A stretch of 64,000 bases of DNA from a bacterium (GTDB lineage Bacteria; Bacillota; Bacilli; Lactobacillales; Streptococcaceae). This document shows positions 38,805 through 48,387 of the stretch, piece after piece (within the stretch, counting starts at the first letter, position 1; the number at the start of each line of letters is the position of its first letter). The notes under the pieces were generated by a model. The model was not told the origin of the DNA and did not search any database. It saw nothing but the letters and a program-made list of their open reading frames with translations. The DNA is taken from positions 1 to 64,000 of the forward strand of contig CAJNBX010000009.1 in the NCBI GenBank assembly GCA_905221115.1. Reading direction: 5' to 3'. A program made the position numbers and the translations under genes.

Positions 38805-39791
38805 ATGCCCGTTACGATTAAAGACGTGGCCAAGGCTGCTGGTGTTTCGCCTTCAACCGTAACCCGTGTTATTCAAAATAAATCAACCATTAGCGACGAA
38901 ACAAAAAAACGCGTTCGCAAGGCGATGAAGGAGCTCAATTACCACCCAAACCTCAACGCTCGCAGTTTGGTAAGCAGTTATACGCAAGTTATCGGCTTAG
39001 TTCTTCCTGATGACTCAGATGCCTTCTACCAGAATCCTTTCTTTCCATCAGTCCTACGTGGCATCTCTCAAGTCGCCTCTGAAAACCACTATGCCATTCA
39101 GATAGCAACAGGGAAAGATGAGAAGGAGCGTCTTACTGCCATCTCACAAATGGTCTATGGTAAACGTGTAGACGGTTTAATTTTCCTTTATGCCGAAGAG
39201 GAAGATCCTTTAGTCAAACTGGTGGCTGATGAGCAGTTCCCCTTCCTCATCCTCGGAAAATCTCTGTCCCCCTTCATTCCACTTGTCGATAATGACAACG
39301 TTCAAGCTGGCTTTGATGCGACTGAATATTTCATCAAAAAAGGCTGCAAACGAATTGCCTTTATTGGAGGTACTAAGAGACTCTTCGTAACACAAGACCG
39401 TTTAACAGGCTATGAGTCAGCACTCAAACAGTATCAACTGCCTCTTGATAGTAACTTGACCTATTTTGCGAACGAATTTCTAGAAGAAAAAGGTTATCAA
39501 TTCAGTAAGCGTTTATTTAAACATGATCCTATGATTGATGCTATCATCACAACTGATAGCCTCCTAGCTGAAGGGGTCTGTGACTACATCGCTAAGCACC
39601 AGCTGGATGTCCCTGTTCTCAGCTTCGACTCAGTCAATCCCAAGCTCAACTTGGCAGCCTATGTCGATATCAATAGCCTAGAACTTGGTCAAACATCATT
39701 TGAAACGATTCTTCAGATTATCAACGATGCTAAAAGCAATAAACAAATTTGTTACCGTCAGTTAATCGCCCACAAAATTATCGAAAAATAA
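38805..39791 (+). CDS. malR: Maltose regulon repressor, LacI family
   Basis: 328 residues. The N-terminal LacI helix-turn-helix is TIKDVAKAAGVSPSTVTRVI with hinge helix NLNARSLVSS, followed by a periplasmic-binding-like effector domain (about 60-328). It should repress malQP and malXCD at CAAACGTTTG palindromes and release on maltose or maltodextrin. TAGGAGA precedes the ATG. Terminated by a GC-rich hairpin. Confidence 0.95.
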   Translation: MPVTIKDVAKAAGVSPSTVTRVIQNKSTISDETKKRVRKAMKELNYHPNLNARSLVSSYTQVIGLVLPDDSDAFYQNPFFPSVLRGISQVASENHYAIQIATGKDEKERLTAISQMVYGKRVDGLIFLYAEEEDPLVKLVADEQFPFLILGKSLSPFIPLVDNDNVQAGFDATEYFIKKGCKRIAFIGGTKRLFVTQDRLTGYESALKQYQLPLDSNLTYFANEFLEEKGYQFSKRLFKHDPMIDAIITTDSLLAEGVCDYIAKHQLDVPVLSFDSVNPKLNLAAYVDINSLELGQTSFETILQIINDAKSNKQICYRQLIAHKIIEK

Positions 39792-39815
39792 AAACCAGCT
39801 CGCGCTGGTTTTTTT
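39791..39815 (+). terminator. Terminator of malA-malR
   Basis: AAAACCAGC/GCTGGTTTT with a 4-base loop and TTTTTTT tail, starting on the last base of the malR stop. Confidence 0.85.
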
Positions 39816-39820
39816 GGTCA

Positions 39821-40762
39821 CTAATTTTCTGTTTCAACGAATCGTCCCAGAATATGAACATTCTCAGATACAGAGACAAAGGCGCCTGGATCCACCTGTT
39901 TCATAATCTGTTTAAATTCATTAAACTCTGCACGGGTAATGACAGTGATTAAAACTGCCTTTCTTTCGTGATTATAGGTTCCTTCTGCATCGTGGATCAT
40001 GGTTGCTCCGCGGTGCAATTTTTTATGTATTTTTTCAATTACCTTCTCTGGATGATTGGTCACAATCATGGCCTGCATGCGTTTTTGCTTGGTAAAGACA
40101 GCGTCTGTCACACGGCTAGAGACAAAGATGGTAATCATAGAGTAGAGAGCGTATTTCCAACCAAAGGTCAAACCAGCTATCAGCATGATAGTCCCATTTA
40201 CCAAGAAAGAAATACTACCGACATTCCTCCCCGTTTTCTTGCGAATGGTCAGGCTGACAATATCTGTACCTCCACTGGAGATATTATTGCGAAGAGCAAA
40301 ACCAATCCCCAAGCCCATGACAACACCCCCAAAAAGGGCATTGATAATGGGATCCTCAGTCAAGGTCGCCACAGGGACAAACTGGATAAAGAAGGAACTC
40401 ATGGATACCGTGATAAAGGTAAAGACGGTGAACTTATGGCCAATCTGATACCAAGCCAAGACCATCAAAGGAAAATTAATGGCGTAGAAGGTCAACGAAA
40501 TCGGAATATGAAAACCAAACCAGTGATTACTCAAGGCAGAGATAATCTGTGCCAGACCTGTCGCACCACTCGAATACACATGCCCTGGTTGGAAAAAGAA
40601 ATTGACCGCTACTGCTGATAAAAAACCATAGACCAGAGAGGCCGAAATCTTCTCATCATATTTTTCGCGAGAGATGCTTTGTAAGACACGTAAAATTTTT
40701 ATCTGATGAGCAAAGCGGCGCAGATAATAGCGCCACCGCTTAATTCGTTTTGCTTGTTTCAT
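39821..40762 (-). CDS. YitT family membrane protein with DUF2179 domain
   Basis: 313 residues. Five to six helices in the YitT (DUF161) domain (about 40-225), with the conserved [13 protein letters not shown], then a cytoplasmic DUF2179 domain (about 230-313) ending in the conserved [16 protein letters not shown]. Function of the family is unclear. The start overlaps the last 23 bp of aspS, implying coupling. Confidence 0.88.
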   Translation of the reverse strand: MKQAKRIKRWRYYLRRFAHQIKILRVLQSISREKYDEKISASLVYGFLSAVAVNFFFQPGHVYSSGATGLAQIISALSNHWFGFHIPISLTFYAINFPLMVLAWYQIGHKFTVFTFITVSMSSFFIQFVPVATLTEDPIINALFGGVVMGLGIGFALRNNISSGGTDIVSLTIRKKTGRNVGSISFLVNGTIMLIAGLTFGWKYALYSMITIFVSSRVTDAVFTKQKRMQAMIVTNHPEKVIEKIHKKLHRGATMIHDAEGTYNHERKAVLITVITRAEFNEFKQIMKQVDPGAFVSVSENVHILGRFVETEN

Positions 40763-42503
40763 CTTCTTCTACTTGTAAGCTGAGTTCCTCTAGTTGTTTG
40801 AGAGCTACTGTTGAAGGAGCTTGTGTCATTGGGTCACTTGCCTTATTATTCTTAGGAAAGGCAATGACTTCACGGATATTTTCTTCTCCTGCTAAGAGCA
40901 TGACAAATCGGTCAAGCCCGATAGCCAAACCACCATGTGGCGGGAAACCATAATCCATGGCTTCAAGAAGGAAGCCAAACTGGTCATTTGCTTCTTCAGC
41001 TGAGAAACCAAGAGCCTTGAACATGCGTTCTTGAAGGTCTTTTTGGTTGATACGAAGACTACCACCACCAAGCTCATAACCGTTCAAGACGATATCGTAG
41101 GCAATGGCACGAACCTTAGCCAAATCACCTTCTAATTCGTGAGCAGTTTCTTCCTGTGGAAGCGTAAATGGATGGTGGGCGCTCATGTAACGACCTTCTT
41201 CTTCAGACCATTCAAACATTGGCCAGTCAACCACCCAAAGGAAGTTGAATTTATCGTTATCAATTAAACCAAGCTCTTTGGCAATACGTCCACGAAGGGC
41301 ACCAAGAGTTGCATTGGCCACTTCAAGCGTATCTGCCACAAAGAGAACGAGGTCCTTATCTTCAAGAGCAAGCGCTGTTGTCAATTCTGCTTGGATGCCA
41401 GTCAAGAACTTAGCAACTGGTCCATTTAATTCTCCATCAACAACCTTGACCCAAGCAAGACCTTTGGCACCGTACTGCTTGGCTACTTCCGTCATCTTGT
41501 CGATGTCTTTACGTGAATAGTTGTCCGCAGCGCCTTTGACCACAATTGCTTTTACAGCAGGTGCTTCTGAAAAGACTTTAAAGTCTACACCTTTGACCAC
41601 TTCTGTCAAGTCCTGAAGCAACATGTCAAAACGAGTATCTGGCTTGTCAGAACCATAAAGAGCCATAGCATCGTCGTACTTCATACGAGGGAATGGAAGC
41701 GTCACTTCGATGCCTTTTGTTTCTTTCATCACGCGCGCAATCAAACCTTCTGTGATATCTTGGATTTCTTGCTCAGTAAGGAAAGACGTTTCCAAGTCGA
41801 CCTGAGTAAATTCAGGCTGACGGTCTCCACGCAAGTCCTCATCACGGAAACATTTAACGATTTGGTAGTAACGGTCAAAACCAGCATTCATCAACAACTG
41901 CTTAGTGATTTGTGGACTTTGAGGAAGAGCGTAAAAATGCCCTTTATTGACACGAGATGGCACCAAATAGTCACGCGCTCCTTCTGGTGTTGACTTAGAA
42001 AGGAATGGTGTCTCTACGTCGATAAATTCCAACTCATCCAAGTAATTTCGGATAGAGTGGGTTACCTTAGCACGAAGTTTGAGATTTTCCAACATTTCTG
42101 GACGACGAAGGTCAAGGTAACGGTAACGCAAACGCGTATCGTCATTGGCCTCAATGCCATCCTTAATCTCAAATGGGGTTGTCTTAGCTGTATTCAACAC
42201 TGTCAAGGCTGTCACGTTTAACTCAACTGCACCGGTTGGCAACTTATCATTGGCTTGCTCACGCGCAGCGACCTGTCCAGTCACCTCGATAACAAATTCG
42301 CTACGAAGGCTTTCAGCTGTTGCCATGACCTCTGCAGAGACTTTTTCAGGGTTGATAACCAACTGCATGATTCCTTCACGGTCACGAAGATCGATAAAGA
42401 TCAAACCACCAAGGTCACGACGACGGCCAACCCATCCTTTCAAGGTTATTTCTTGTCCGATGTGTTCCTCACGAACACGACCAGCATACATACTACGTTT
42501 CAT
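40740..42503 (-). CDS. aspS: Aspartate--tRNA ligase
   Basis: 587 residues, class II synthetase. N-terminal OB-fold for the anticodon (about 15-105), motif 2 around [18 protein letters not shown], a bacterial GAD insertion domain (about 300-420), and motif 3 [16 protein letters not shown]. Charges tRNA-Asp. AGGAGAG precedes the ATG. Co-transcribed with the YitT gene. Confidence 0.97.
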   Translation of the reverse strand: MKRSMYAGRVREEHIGQEITLKGWVGRRRDLGGLIFIDLRDREGIMQLVINPEKVSAEVMATAESLRSEFVIEVTGQVAAREQANDKLPTGAVELNVTALTVLNTAKTTPFEIKDGIEANDDTRLRYRYLDLRRPEMLENLKLRAKVTHSIRNYLDELEFIDVETPFLSKSTPEGARDYLVPSRVNKGHFYALPQSPQITKQLLMNAGFDRYYQIVKCFRDEDLRGDRQPEFTQVDLETSFLTEQEIQDITEGLIARVMKETKGIEVTLPFPRMKYDDAMALYGSDKPDTRFDMLLQDLTEVVKGVDFKVFSEAPAVKAIVVKGAADNYSRKDIDKMTEVAKQYGAKGLAWVKVVDGELNGPVAKFLTGIQAELTTALALEDKDLVLFVADTLEVANATLGALRGRIAKELGLIDNDKFNFLWVVDWPMFEWSEEEGRYMSAHHPFTLPQEETAHELEGDLAKVRAIAYDIVLNGYELGGGSLRINQKDLQERMFKALGFSAEEANDQFGFLLEAMDYGFPPHGGLAIGLDRFVMLLAGEENIREVIAFPKNNKASDPMTQAPSTVALKQLEELSLQVEEDETSKTN

Positions 42504-42531
42504 TGTTTCTCTCCTCTTTTATTCTGTTACT

Positions 42532-42540
42532 ATTTTACCA
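42532..42540 (-). promoter_or_regulatory. Extended -10 promoter of aspS
   Basis: Minus strand TATGG-TAAAAT, the same extended -10 as found before hisS (48188). The -35 region is weak. Confidence 0.55.
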
Positions 42541-42632
42541 TAAAAGCGCAGGCTCTTCATGAAAATCATCAGAAAAGTTTGCCAGTCTTTAAAAATCAAG
42601 TGAAGACTCTAAAAATTGACGCACATACAAAA

Positions 42633-42657
42633 ATCCGATGAAGTTCACCGGACTCTT
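42633..42657 (-). terminator. Terminator of the XRE/ABC/CPBP operon
   Basis: Minus strand TCCG-G-TGAA/TTCA-T-CGGA followed by TTTTTG, ending the nine-gene run that begins at 46728. Confidence 0.7.
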
Positions 42658-42888
42658 TTATTTTGAATCTTTGCCTGTTTTACGCTTTTCAGCGATTTCA
42701 GCTGCCTTTCGAGGCAAGACGATTTCTGTTGTGTAAGCTGTCCCAAAACGCCAGATACCGGCAATAGGGGCAAAGACCACTGCTAGATGGCTGTAGAAGA
42801 AATCACCCTTGAAGGCATAAGCTAAGCCCCCAATGATGAAAAATAGAACGACTGCTTGAATCACTGCTAATAAAATTACTCGTTTCAT
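42658..42888 (-). CDS. Small two-helix membrane protein
   Basis: 76 residues: helices at about 4-25 and 33-48, then a basic tail (KRKTGKDSK). AGGAGG lies five bases before the ATG. Last gene of the nine-gene operon. No family recognised. Confidence 0.7.
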   Translation of the reverse strand: MKRVILLAVIQAVVLFFIIGGLAYAFKGDFFYSHLAVVFAPIAGIWRFGTAYTTEIVLPRKAAEIAEKRKTGKDSK

Positions 42889-42905
42889 GTGACCTCCTGA
42901 CTCTA

Positions 42906-43547
42906 TTATAGCATGAGAATCATCAAAAAGCCGACTAAATTATTTAAAGCGTGGAGAGAAATACTGTAGACCAGACCTTTTCTGCTAATATAAGCCAAGC
43001 CCAAACTAAAACCAAGGCTAAAATAGACAAAAAATTGTTGCACATCACCTGGGAAATGAATCAAGGTAAACAGAACACTGGATACCAGAAGAAAAATCAG
43101 AGTTTGTTTACTATTGTCCTGCTTAGGAAAGAGGTAGCGTGCTAACATCCCTCTAAAGATAAGTTCTTCCGTCAGAGGAGCAAAAATATTAATAGCAAAG
43201 AATGAGAAAAGTGGCTGAGCCAAGGTCAGGTCTGTCACTGTTTGCTGATTTACCGAAGGATCATTTGGTAGGAAAAATTGAACGACAAGAGATAAGAACC
43301 AAACCAAGGCAGGGAGCCAAATAAATCGGTTAAAACTACTCTTCTCAATATGGACAGGAGCTTTCTGGTACCATTTATAAATGACGTACACATATACTCC
43401 AGCCAAGGCCACATAGAGCAAGGTAGTAGCATAGGGTGAAGCGCCTAGATTCAAAGCTTCTACAGCCCCACTCTGAACGGTACCATAGATAAACACAAAG
43501 GATAGAATGGCTAGAAAAAACCAGCCAAGGTTTTTAAGTAGTTTCAT
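42906..43547 (-). CDS. CPBP (Abi/CAAX) intramembrane metalloprotease
   Basis: 213 residues, about seven helices. The family motifs are visible: EELIFRG (Glu-Glu-x-x-x-Arg), FTLIHF with the metal His, and HALNN. In lactic acid bacteria such proteins often give immunity to bacteriocins or process peptides. Here it follows an ABC transporter 9 bp downstream, in an operon led by an XRE regulator; a role in peptide or envelope stress is a guess. Confidence 0.88.
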   Translation of the reverse strand: MKLLKNLGWFFLAILSFVFIYGTVQSGAVEALNLGASPYATTLLYVALAGVYVYVIYKWYQKAPVHIEKSSFNRFIWLPALVWFLSLVVQFFLPNDPSVNQQTVTDLTLAQPLFSFFAINIFAPLTEELIFRGMLARYLFPKQDNSKQTLIFLLVSSVLFTLIHFPGDVQQFFVYFSLGFSLGLAYISRKGLVYSISLHALNNLVGFLMILML

Positions 43548-43556
43548 ATAAATCTC

Positions 43557-44255
43557 CTATCTTGCTTTATAGCTGTTTTTCAATACAAAGAGGTTTGCTA
43601 TTCCTAACACAAGTACCCAGGCAAGTAACATACCGATGTTAGAAAAAGATATTTCTCCACCTTTTTTATTTAAAAGATTTACAATAGGACCGACGAACGA
43701 GTAATCCAACACTTTCTGAACCGTATCATTTTGAAGAGCAATCATGGGTAAAAAAGAGACGATAAACACAGGAAACATACTATAAACTTGCGCTTTAGAC
43801 TGAGTATCTGACACTGCACCGATTAGAAGGTTGAGAAAAATAACACTAATAGCTGCTAAGACCAAATAGATAACATAGGCCAATAAGTAACCTGATACAT
43901 CCACTTTAAAATAGATTGGTAGTAAAATCATTCCAAGCAACATAATCAACAGAGGGAGAATGAGCATACTGAAAGTATATTCTGTTGCTGTCACACCACT
44001 TAGGATGAGTGATTTAAGATTGCGCTTTTCCTTATCTTCTGCCATCATAATCGATACCATATAACCACTACCCATGCTCAAGACCATCGTCAAACTCATA
44101 GAAAGGAAATACGTACTCAATTCTCCACTCTTGTTTAAGAACTCATTATATAGAACAGCCAGTCCAAAAGGCAACAATAGAGTCGCCAACAAAGTTGAAT
44201 TGCTGATAAGAACTTGTAATCTTAACCATAGTAGGGCATTTAATTTTCTAAACAT
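43557..44255 (-). CDS. ABC-2 type transporter permease
   Basis: 232 residues with six predicted helices. Layout and the YMVSIMMAEDKEKRNLKSL loop match ABC-2 permeases of antimicrobial-peptide export or immunity pumps. Its start overlaps the ATPase gene by 8 bp. Confidence 0.85.
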   Translation of the reverse strand: MFRKLNALLWLRLQVLISNSTLLATLLLPFGLAVLYNEFLNKSGELSTYFLSMSLTMVLSMGSGYMVSIMMAEDKEKRNLKSLILSGVTATEYTFSMLILPLLIMLLGMILLPIYFKVDVSGYLLAYVIYLVLAAISVIFLNLLIGAVSDTQSKAQVYSMFPVFIVSFLPMIALQNDTVQKVLDYSFVGPIVNLLNKKGGEISFSNIGMLLAWVLVLGIANLFVLKNSYKAR

Positions 44256-45072
44256 CTAACTTTTCTCCTGTTAATCTGATAAAGATCTCTTCTAAAGTTG
44301 GCTCACAAGAGTGAACCACCATCAAATCTGTCGTATCTAAATGTGGTAATTCTTCAAATGGAACTATCTGTTCTCGTCCATCGTTATAAACCACATGTAC
44401 TTTCTTATCCACATGATACTTCTGGATAATATCTTGCGGACTTCCATACTCTATTAAGTTACCCTTATTTAAAAGAGATAAGCGATCACAAAGCAGTGTT
44501 GCTTCATGCATATCATGCGTGGTCAGAAAGATAGTTGTCCCCGCCTGCTTTAATTCTTGAAGTAGGGTATGAATCATCTTAGATGTTGTAGGGTCTAAGC
44601 CACTGGTTGGCTCATCTAGGAAGAGAATCTTAGGAGCATTCAGAAGGGCACGAGCTAAGAACATTCGTTGTTTCATTCCAGTAGATAACTTTTCTGCGAT
44701 AATATCTTTAGCATCTGCCAATCCAACCTGTTGGAGCACCTGATTTACTCTATCTGACTTGAGACCATATAGCTTAGCATAGATGAGAAGATTTTTATAA
44801 AGACTCATCTTTTCATAAAAACCACTGCCATCACTAACAATACCAATTTGTTCCAAATCATTTGAGGTTAAATCTTGAGAATTCTTGCCTAACAAAACTG
44901 TTTTACCTTGATCTGCAGCCAACTGACCTGTCAAGACGTTGATCATGGTTGTTTTACCTGAGCCAGAAGGGCCAAGAAAACCAAAGATTTCACCTTCCTT
45001 AATCTCAAAAGAAATCTGATGAAGAGCTTTTTTGCTCCCAAAACTTTTGCTTACATTTTCAACACGAATCAT
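44248..45072 (-). CDS. ABC transporter ATP-binding protein
   Basis: 274 residues. Walker A GPSGSGKTTM (about 34-43), signature LSTGMKQRMFLAR, Walker B ILFLDEPTSGLD, H-loop TTHDM. A C-terminal extension of about 60 residues is typical of CcmA/BcrA-type transporters. Works with the permease encoded just downstream. The ATG has AAGGAGT upstream. Confidence 0.9.
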   Translation of the reverse strand: MIRVENVSKSFGSKKALHQISFEIKEGEIFGFLGPSGSGKTTMINVLTGQLAADQGKTVLLGKNSQDLTSNDLEQIGIVSDGSGFYEKMSLYKNLLIYAKLYGLKSDRVNQVLQQVGLADAKDIIAEKLSTGMKQRMFLARALLNAPKILFLDEPTSGLDPTTSKMIHTLLQELKQAGTTIFLTTHDMHEATLLCDRLSLLNKGNLIEYGSPQDIIQKYHVDKKVHVVYNDGREQIVPFEELPHLDTTDLMVVHSCEPTLEEIFIRLTGEKLDV

Positions 45073-45082
45073 AGAAACTCCT

Positions 45083-45829
45083 TTATTTGAAATAACGTTT
45101 CACCATAGGTAACTGCATCACATTGATATAAATATGGATTGCTCCGACAAACAAGAAGGCTAGTAACTGAATCTCTCCTGTCAGTAAAGAAAAGAGAGCA
45201 ATCAGAAAGTACAAAGCTGGCAAGACATACTGATGTAATTGGAATAAAATCCGAAAACTCTGTTCCAAATTAGCCTGGCGCTCCCCTTCATCGCAAGAAT
45301 TGACATAACCTAAGATATCCTTTGGCATAGAGAAAAATACCATATCAAACTGGCGAACAATCGCAATGGTTTTATAAAAATATTTTTGAGCATTAAAAGT
45401 CAACACTAATCCCAAAAAAGAAAGAGATAAGGTTAGATTGCTTCTATTTAGTATAACCACTTCACTTCCTGAAATGAAGAGAGCCAATAAAATCACTACA
45501 CTTGCACTATTAAAAGCAATACTTCCAAACTCAAGATTCCGATACATTTGCACATAATAGCTTTCATTCAGATCATCATCCATTTCCTCTTGATACAAGG
45601 AATGAAATTTTCTGCTTTTCTTTAAGAAATTGAAAGTCAAAAAAAGACTAATGAAACCTAATACTAAACAAATAGCTGATATCCAAGGTATCAAGACTTT
45701 TACATCTAAAATAACTTCGTAGGATTCGGCACGTGCCTTAAACATCCCTACAAACATGCCCAAGAAGCCTCCAAAGACAACAGACATTAAAAATAACAAG
45801 ACACCTTTCTTATTCTTTTTCATATTCAT
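45083..45829 (-). CDS. DUF3169-family membrane protein
   Basis: 248 residues with about six helices in three pairs; the DDDLNESYYVQMYR loop between the second and third helix is charged. I assign DUF3169 from layout and its usual company (small XRE regulator, ABC pair). The first ATG overlaps the upstream stop as ATGA; the second ATG (45823) has better spacing from GGAG and may be the true start. Confidence 0.7.
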   Translation of the reverse strand: MNMKKNKKGVLLFLMSVVFGGFLGMFVGMFKARAESYEVILDVKVLIPWISAICLVLGFISLFLTFNFLKKSRKFHSLYQEEMDDDLNESYYVQMYRNLEFGSIAFNSASVVILLALFISGSEVVILNRSNLTLSLSFLGLVLTFNAQKYFYKTIAIVRQFDMVFFSMPKDILGYVNSCDEGERQANLEQSFRILFQLHQYVLPALYFLIALFSLLTGEIQLLAFLFVGAIHIYINVMQLPMVKRYFK

Positions 45830-46026
45830 TCTCCTTTTTCACTTGCTAAATTGTTTGCTTTCTTTTCAATCCAGTCAACGACTGGGATAAGAGCAAAATA
45901 GGCCCAAATAAATTGGTCACTCTGATAGGAACTAAACCAGCCTAAGTCTATCCCAATCAATAGAAATACGCTGACTAATAGAGCTGCGACAACTACATAA
46001 TAGATCACTTTATACTTGTTCATCAT
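45826..46026 (-). CDS. Small membrane protein, paralogue 2
   Basis: 66 residues, two helices, basic C-terminus. It is clearly related to the preceding gene product: both begin MMNK(Y/F)KVIYY and share an LGWF motif, so the pair arose by tandem duplication. It overlaps its neighbours on both sides, consistent with coupled translation. Confidence 0.7.
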   Translation of the reverse strand: MMNKYKVIYYVVVAALLVSVFLLIGIDLGWFSSYQSDQFIWAYFALIPVVDWIEKKANNLASEKGE

Positions 46027-46198
46027 TTTTCTCCTTTTTCTTCAACCGATTGAAAATGGACACGAGGGATAAATTAAGCCAAAACAAATACTTACTTTCA
46101 ACAAAATAGAACCAACCTAGTAATGTTCCAATCATAGCAAAAGCATTCACAATGAGGGCAAGAACACTCATGTAATAAATCACTTTAAACTTATTCAT
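46010..46198 (-). CDS. Small membrane protein, paralogue 1
   Basis: 62 residues from the ATG at 46198 (a GTG three bases earlier is possible). Two helices and a Lys-rich end (RLKKKEKND). The start shares a base with the stop of the XRE regulator gene; GGAGGA is upstream. Tandem paralogue of the next gene. Confidence 0.7.
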   Translation of the reverse strand: MNKFKVIYYMSVLALIVNAFAMIGTLLGWFYFVESKYLFWLNLSLVSIFNRLKKKEKNDEQV

Positions 46199-46404
46199 CA
46201 CTCATCCTCCTCCAAGCGAAATACCGATTCGACTGTTTCGTTGAAAATCTGAGATATTTTCAGGGCAATGATAATGGATGGGGTGTACTCATCCCGTTCT
46301 AGTAGGCTAACGGTCTGTCTGGAAACCCCTGCCAGCTTGGCTAGGTCGGTTTGATTGAGACCATCGCGAGCCCGAAGCTCTTTTAGACGATTTTTTAGTT
46401 GCAT
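46198..46404 (-). CDS. Small XRE-family transcriptional regulator
   Basis: 68 residues from the ATG at 46404. Essentially only a Cro/CI helix-turn-helix: GLNQTDLAKLAGVSRQTVSLLE. Regulators of this size are common heads of DUF3169 operons. Probably binds the 28-bp palindrome at 46783 over the operon promoter. Confidence 0.85.
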   Translation of the reverse strand: MQLKNRLKELRARDGLNQTDLAKLAGVSRQTVSLLERDEYTPSIIIALKISQIFNETVESVFRLEEDE

Positions 46405-46413
46405 GTTACACAC

Positions 46414-46728
46414 CTACTTTCCGTCAAATTCAACGGTTTGGATATCCTCAATGCGTTGTAGTTTGAATTTTTCTTTTCCTTTTTTATCAACACGACGTAG
46501 CTTGACCCATTCCTCATCAACATCTACAACTTCCCAGTTATCTGTCCCAAAAACTTGTCCAAAGATTTTCGGTGTTTTCCCAATCAATTCTTTTAATAAT
46601 CTTGACATTTCTTTATTTCCTTTCTGTTTTTGCTCAATTCTTTTGATTTTATTCTCTAATTTCTTGACCCTTTGGGTATGATAGAGATAAAACATAATCA
46701 CAAGAGGTACAAATCCTAATGCCCACAT
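46414..46728 (-). CDS. Membrane-anchored small protein, first gene of the XRE/ABC operon
   Basis: 104 residues from the ATG at 46728, preceded by GGAGCAGGGA. One N-terminal helix (about 2-17), a basic coiled-coil segment (RVKKLENKIKRIEQKQKG), then a C-terminal beta-rich part (WEVVDVDEEWVKLRR) that could be an SH3-like fold. Function unknown. A longer reading to 46827 would start within the promoter and is rejected. Confidence 0.7.
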   Translation of the reverse strand: MWALGFVPLVIMFYLYHTQRVKKLENKIKRIEQKQKGNKEMSRLLKELIGKTPKIFGQVFGTDNWEVVDVDEEWVKLRRVDKKGKEKFKLQRIEDIQTVEFDGK

Positions 46729-46764
46729 AATCGTTCCCTGCTCCTTTTCTCTTAACTTGATTAT

Positions 46765-46793
46765 ATTGTAACACATCTTTTTCTTTTTGACAA
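46765..46793 (-). promoter_or_regulatory. Promoter of the XRE/ABC operon
   Basis: Minus strand: -35 TTGTCA, 17-base spacer, -10 TACAAT (extended TGT). The -35 lies in one arm of the 46783 palindrome. Confidence 0.7.
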
Positions 46794-46810
46794 GCATATT
46801 TGTCAAAAAG
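46783..46810. promoter_or_regulatory. 28-bp palindrome, probable operator of the XRE regulator
   Basis: CTTTTTGACAA / TTGTCAAAAAG, perfect 11-bp arms around GCATAT, covering the -35 box. Its position would block RNA polymerase. Confidence 0.65.
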
Positions 46811-46840
46811 TTTATGATTTTTGTCATTTTGCAAAAGAAA

Positions 46841-46866
46841 AAGGTCAGGAGTAAAATCCTGACCAG
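46841..46866 (-). terminator. Terminator of hisS
   Basis: GGTCAGGA/TCCTGACC, 6-base loop, followed on the minus strand by TTTTTCTTTTG. Confidence 0.85.
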
Positions 46867-46877
46867 TTTATCTACTA

Positions 46878-48158
46878 TTAAAAGCCTAATTTTTCAAAGA
46901 TTTCTGAGAAGTTTTGGCTGATAGCATCAAGTGATACTTGCACTTCTTCTCGTGTTTGGTTGTTCTTGACCGTCACTTGTCCGCTTTCGACTTCGCTCTC
47001 ACCTAGAGTGATGAGGGTCTTAGCCGCAAAGACATCGGCTGACTTGAACTGAGCTTTGAGCTTACGGTTGAGGTAATCACGCTCTGCTTTGAAACCTTGT
47101 TGGCGAAGAGCCTGTACCAATTCCAAGGCCTTAACATTTGCTCCTTCTCCCAAGACTGCAATATAGACATCTAGGGCATTTTCGATAGGGAGGGCCACAC
47201 CTTGCTTTTCAAGAATGAGAAGCAGGCGCTCTACACCAAGTCCAAAACCAAAGCCAGCAGTTTCAGGACCACCAAAGTAGGCAACCAAACCATCGTAACG
47301 ACCACCCGCACAGACGGTCAAGTCATTGCCCTCGATCTCAGTGATAAACTCGAAAATGGTGTGGTTGTAGTAGTCCAGACCACGCACCATATTGGTATCA
47401 ATGATATAGTCTACCCCAAGATTTTCCAACATCTGACGCACCGCATCAAAATGAGCTTGGCTTTCTTCATCAAGGAAATCCAAGATAGACGGTGCATTCT
47501 CCACTGCCACCTTGTCTTCTTTCTCCTTAGAGTCCAAGACGCGGAGAGGATTTTCCTCCAAACGACGTTGGCTATCCTTAGACAAGGTCTCCTTGAGCGG
47601 TGTCAAATAGTCAATCAAGGCTTGACGGTAGGCTGCACGGCTCTCAGGATTTCCAAGAGTGTTGAGGTGCAACTTGACACCTTGGATACCGATTTCTTTC
47701 AAGAAATGGGCTGCCATCGCGATGGTTTCCACATCGGTAGCTGGATTGCTAGAGCCAAAACACTCAACACCAATCTGATGGAACTGGCGCAAACGCCCTG
47801 CCTGCGGACGCTCATAGCGGAACATAGGGCCCATGTAATAGAACTTGCTTGGCTTTTGCACTTCTGGAGCAAAGAGTTTATTTTCCACATAGGAACGGAC
47901 AACTGGCGCAGTTCCTTCTGGGCGAAGGGTAATATGGCGGTCACCCTTGTCATAGAAATCGTACATTTCCTTGGTTACGATATCCGTTGTATCTCCGACA
48001 GAGCGACTGATAACCTCGTAATGCTCAAAAATGGGCGTGCGCACTTCTGCGTAGTTGTAGCGCTTGAAAATTTCACGGGCAAAGCCCTCAACGTACTGCC
48101 ATTTGGCAGATTCAGCAGGTAAAATATCCTGCGTTCCTTTTGGTTTTTGTAATTTCAT
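46878..48158 (-). CDS. hisS: Histidine--tRNA ligase
   Basis: 426 residues, class II synthetase for tRNA-His. Motif 2 near [20 protein letters not shown], His-specific motif [20 protein letters not shown] (motif 3 region), and a C-terminal anticodon domain from about 328. AGAGGA precedes the ATG. Own promoter and terminator; no T-box leader. Confidence 0.97.
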   Translation of the reverse strand: MKLQKPKGTQDILPAESAKWQYVEGFAREIFKRYNYAEVRTPIFEHYEVISRSVGDTTDIVTKEMYDFYDKGDRHITLRPEGTAPVVRSYVENKLFAPEVQKPSKFYYMGPMFRYERPQAGRLRQFHQIGVECFGSSNPATDVETIAMAAHFLKEIGIQGVKLHLNTLGNPESRAAYRQALIDYLTPLKETLSKDSQRRLEENPLRVLDSKEKEDKVAVENAPSILDFLDEESQAHFDAVRQMLENLGVDYIIDTNMVRGLDYYNHTIFEFITEIEGNDLTVCAGGRYDGLVAYFGGPETAGFGFGLGVERLLLILEKQGVALPIENALDVYIAVLGEGANVKALELVQALRQQGFKAERDYLNRKLKAQFKSADVFAAKTLITLGESEVESGQVTVKNNQTREEVQVSLDAISQNFSEIFEKLGF

Positions 48159-48187
48159 AGGGAATCCTCTTTAAATTTAATAGTCTT

Positions 48188-48196
48188 ATTTTACCA
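48188..48196 (-). promoter_or_regulatory. Extended -10 promoter of hisS
   Basis: Minus strand TATGG-TAAAAT, 30 bases before the start; shares nine bases with the aspS promoter. Confidence 0.55.
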
Positions 48197-48236
48197 TAAA
48201 TAGAGGGATTAAAACAGTGAGAAAACATTAGGATTT

Positions 48237-48387
48237 ATACTCAATGAAAATCAAAGAGCAAACTAGGAAGTTAGCCGCAGGTTGCTCAAAACAGTGTTTT
48301 GAGGTTGTGGATAGAACTGACGAAGTCAGTAACCATATCTACGGCAAGGCGACGTTGACGTGGTTTGAAGAGATTTTCGAAGAGTAT
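48237..48387. repeat. BOX element
   Basis: 151 bp, same layout as the copy at 29735. The last base supplies part of the stop codon of the MFS gene, as at malP. Confidence 0.92.

Noticed and set aside
39968-40618. 216-codon frame antisense to the YitT gene
   Set aside because: Charged, His-rich shadow without ribosome site; the YitT protein on the other strand has clear membrane segments and a DUF2179 tail.
47202-48122. 306-codon open frame antisense to hisS
   Set aside because: It mirrors the hisS codons, has no ribosome site, and has no recognisable protein content; the sense gene is certain.
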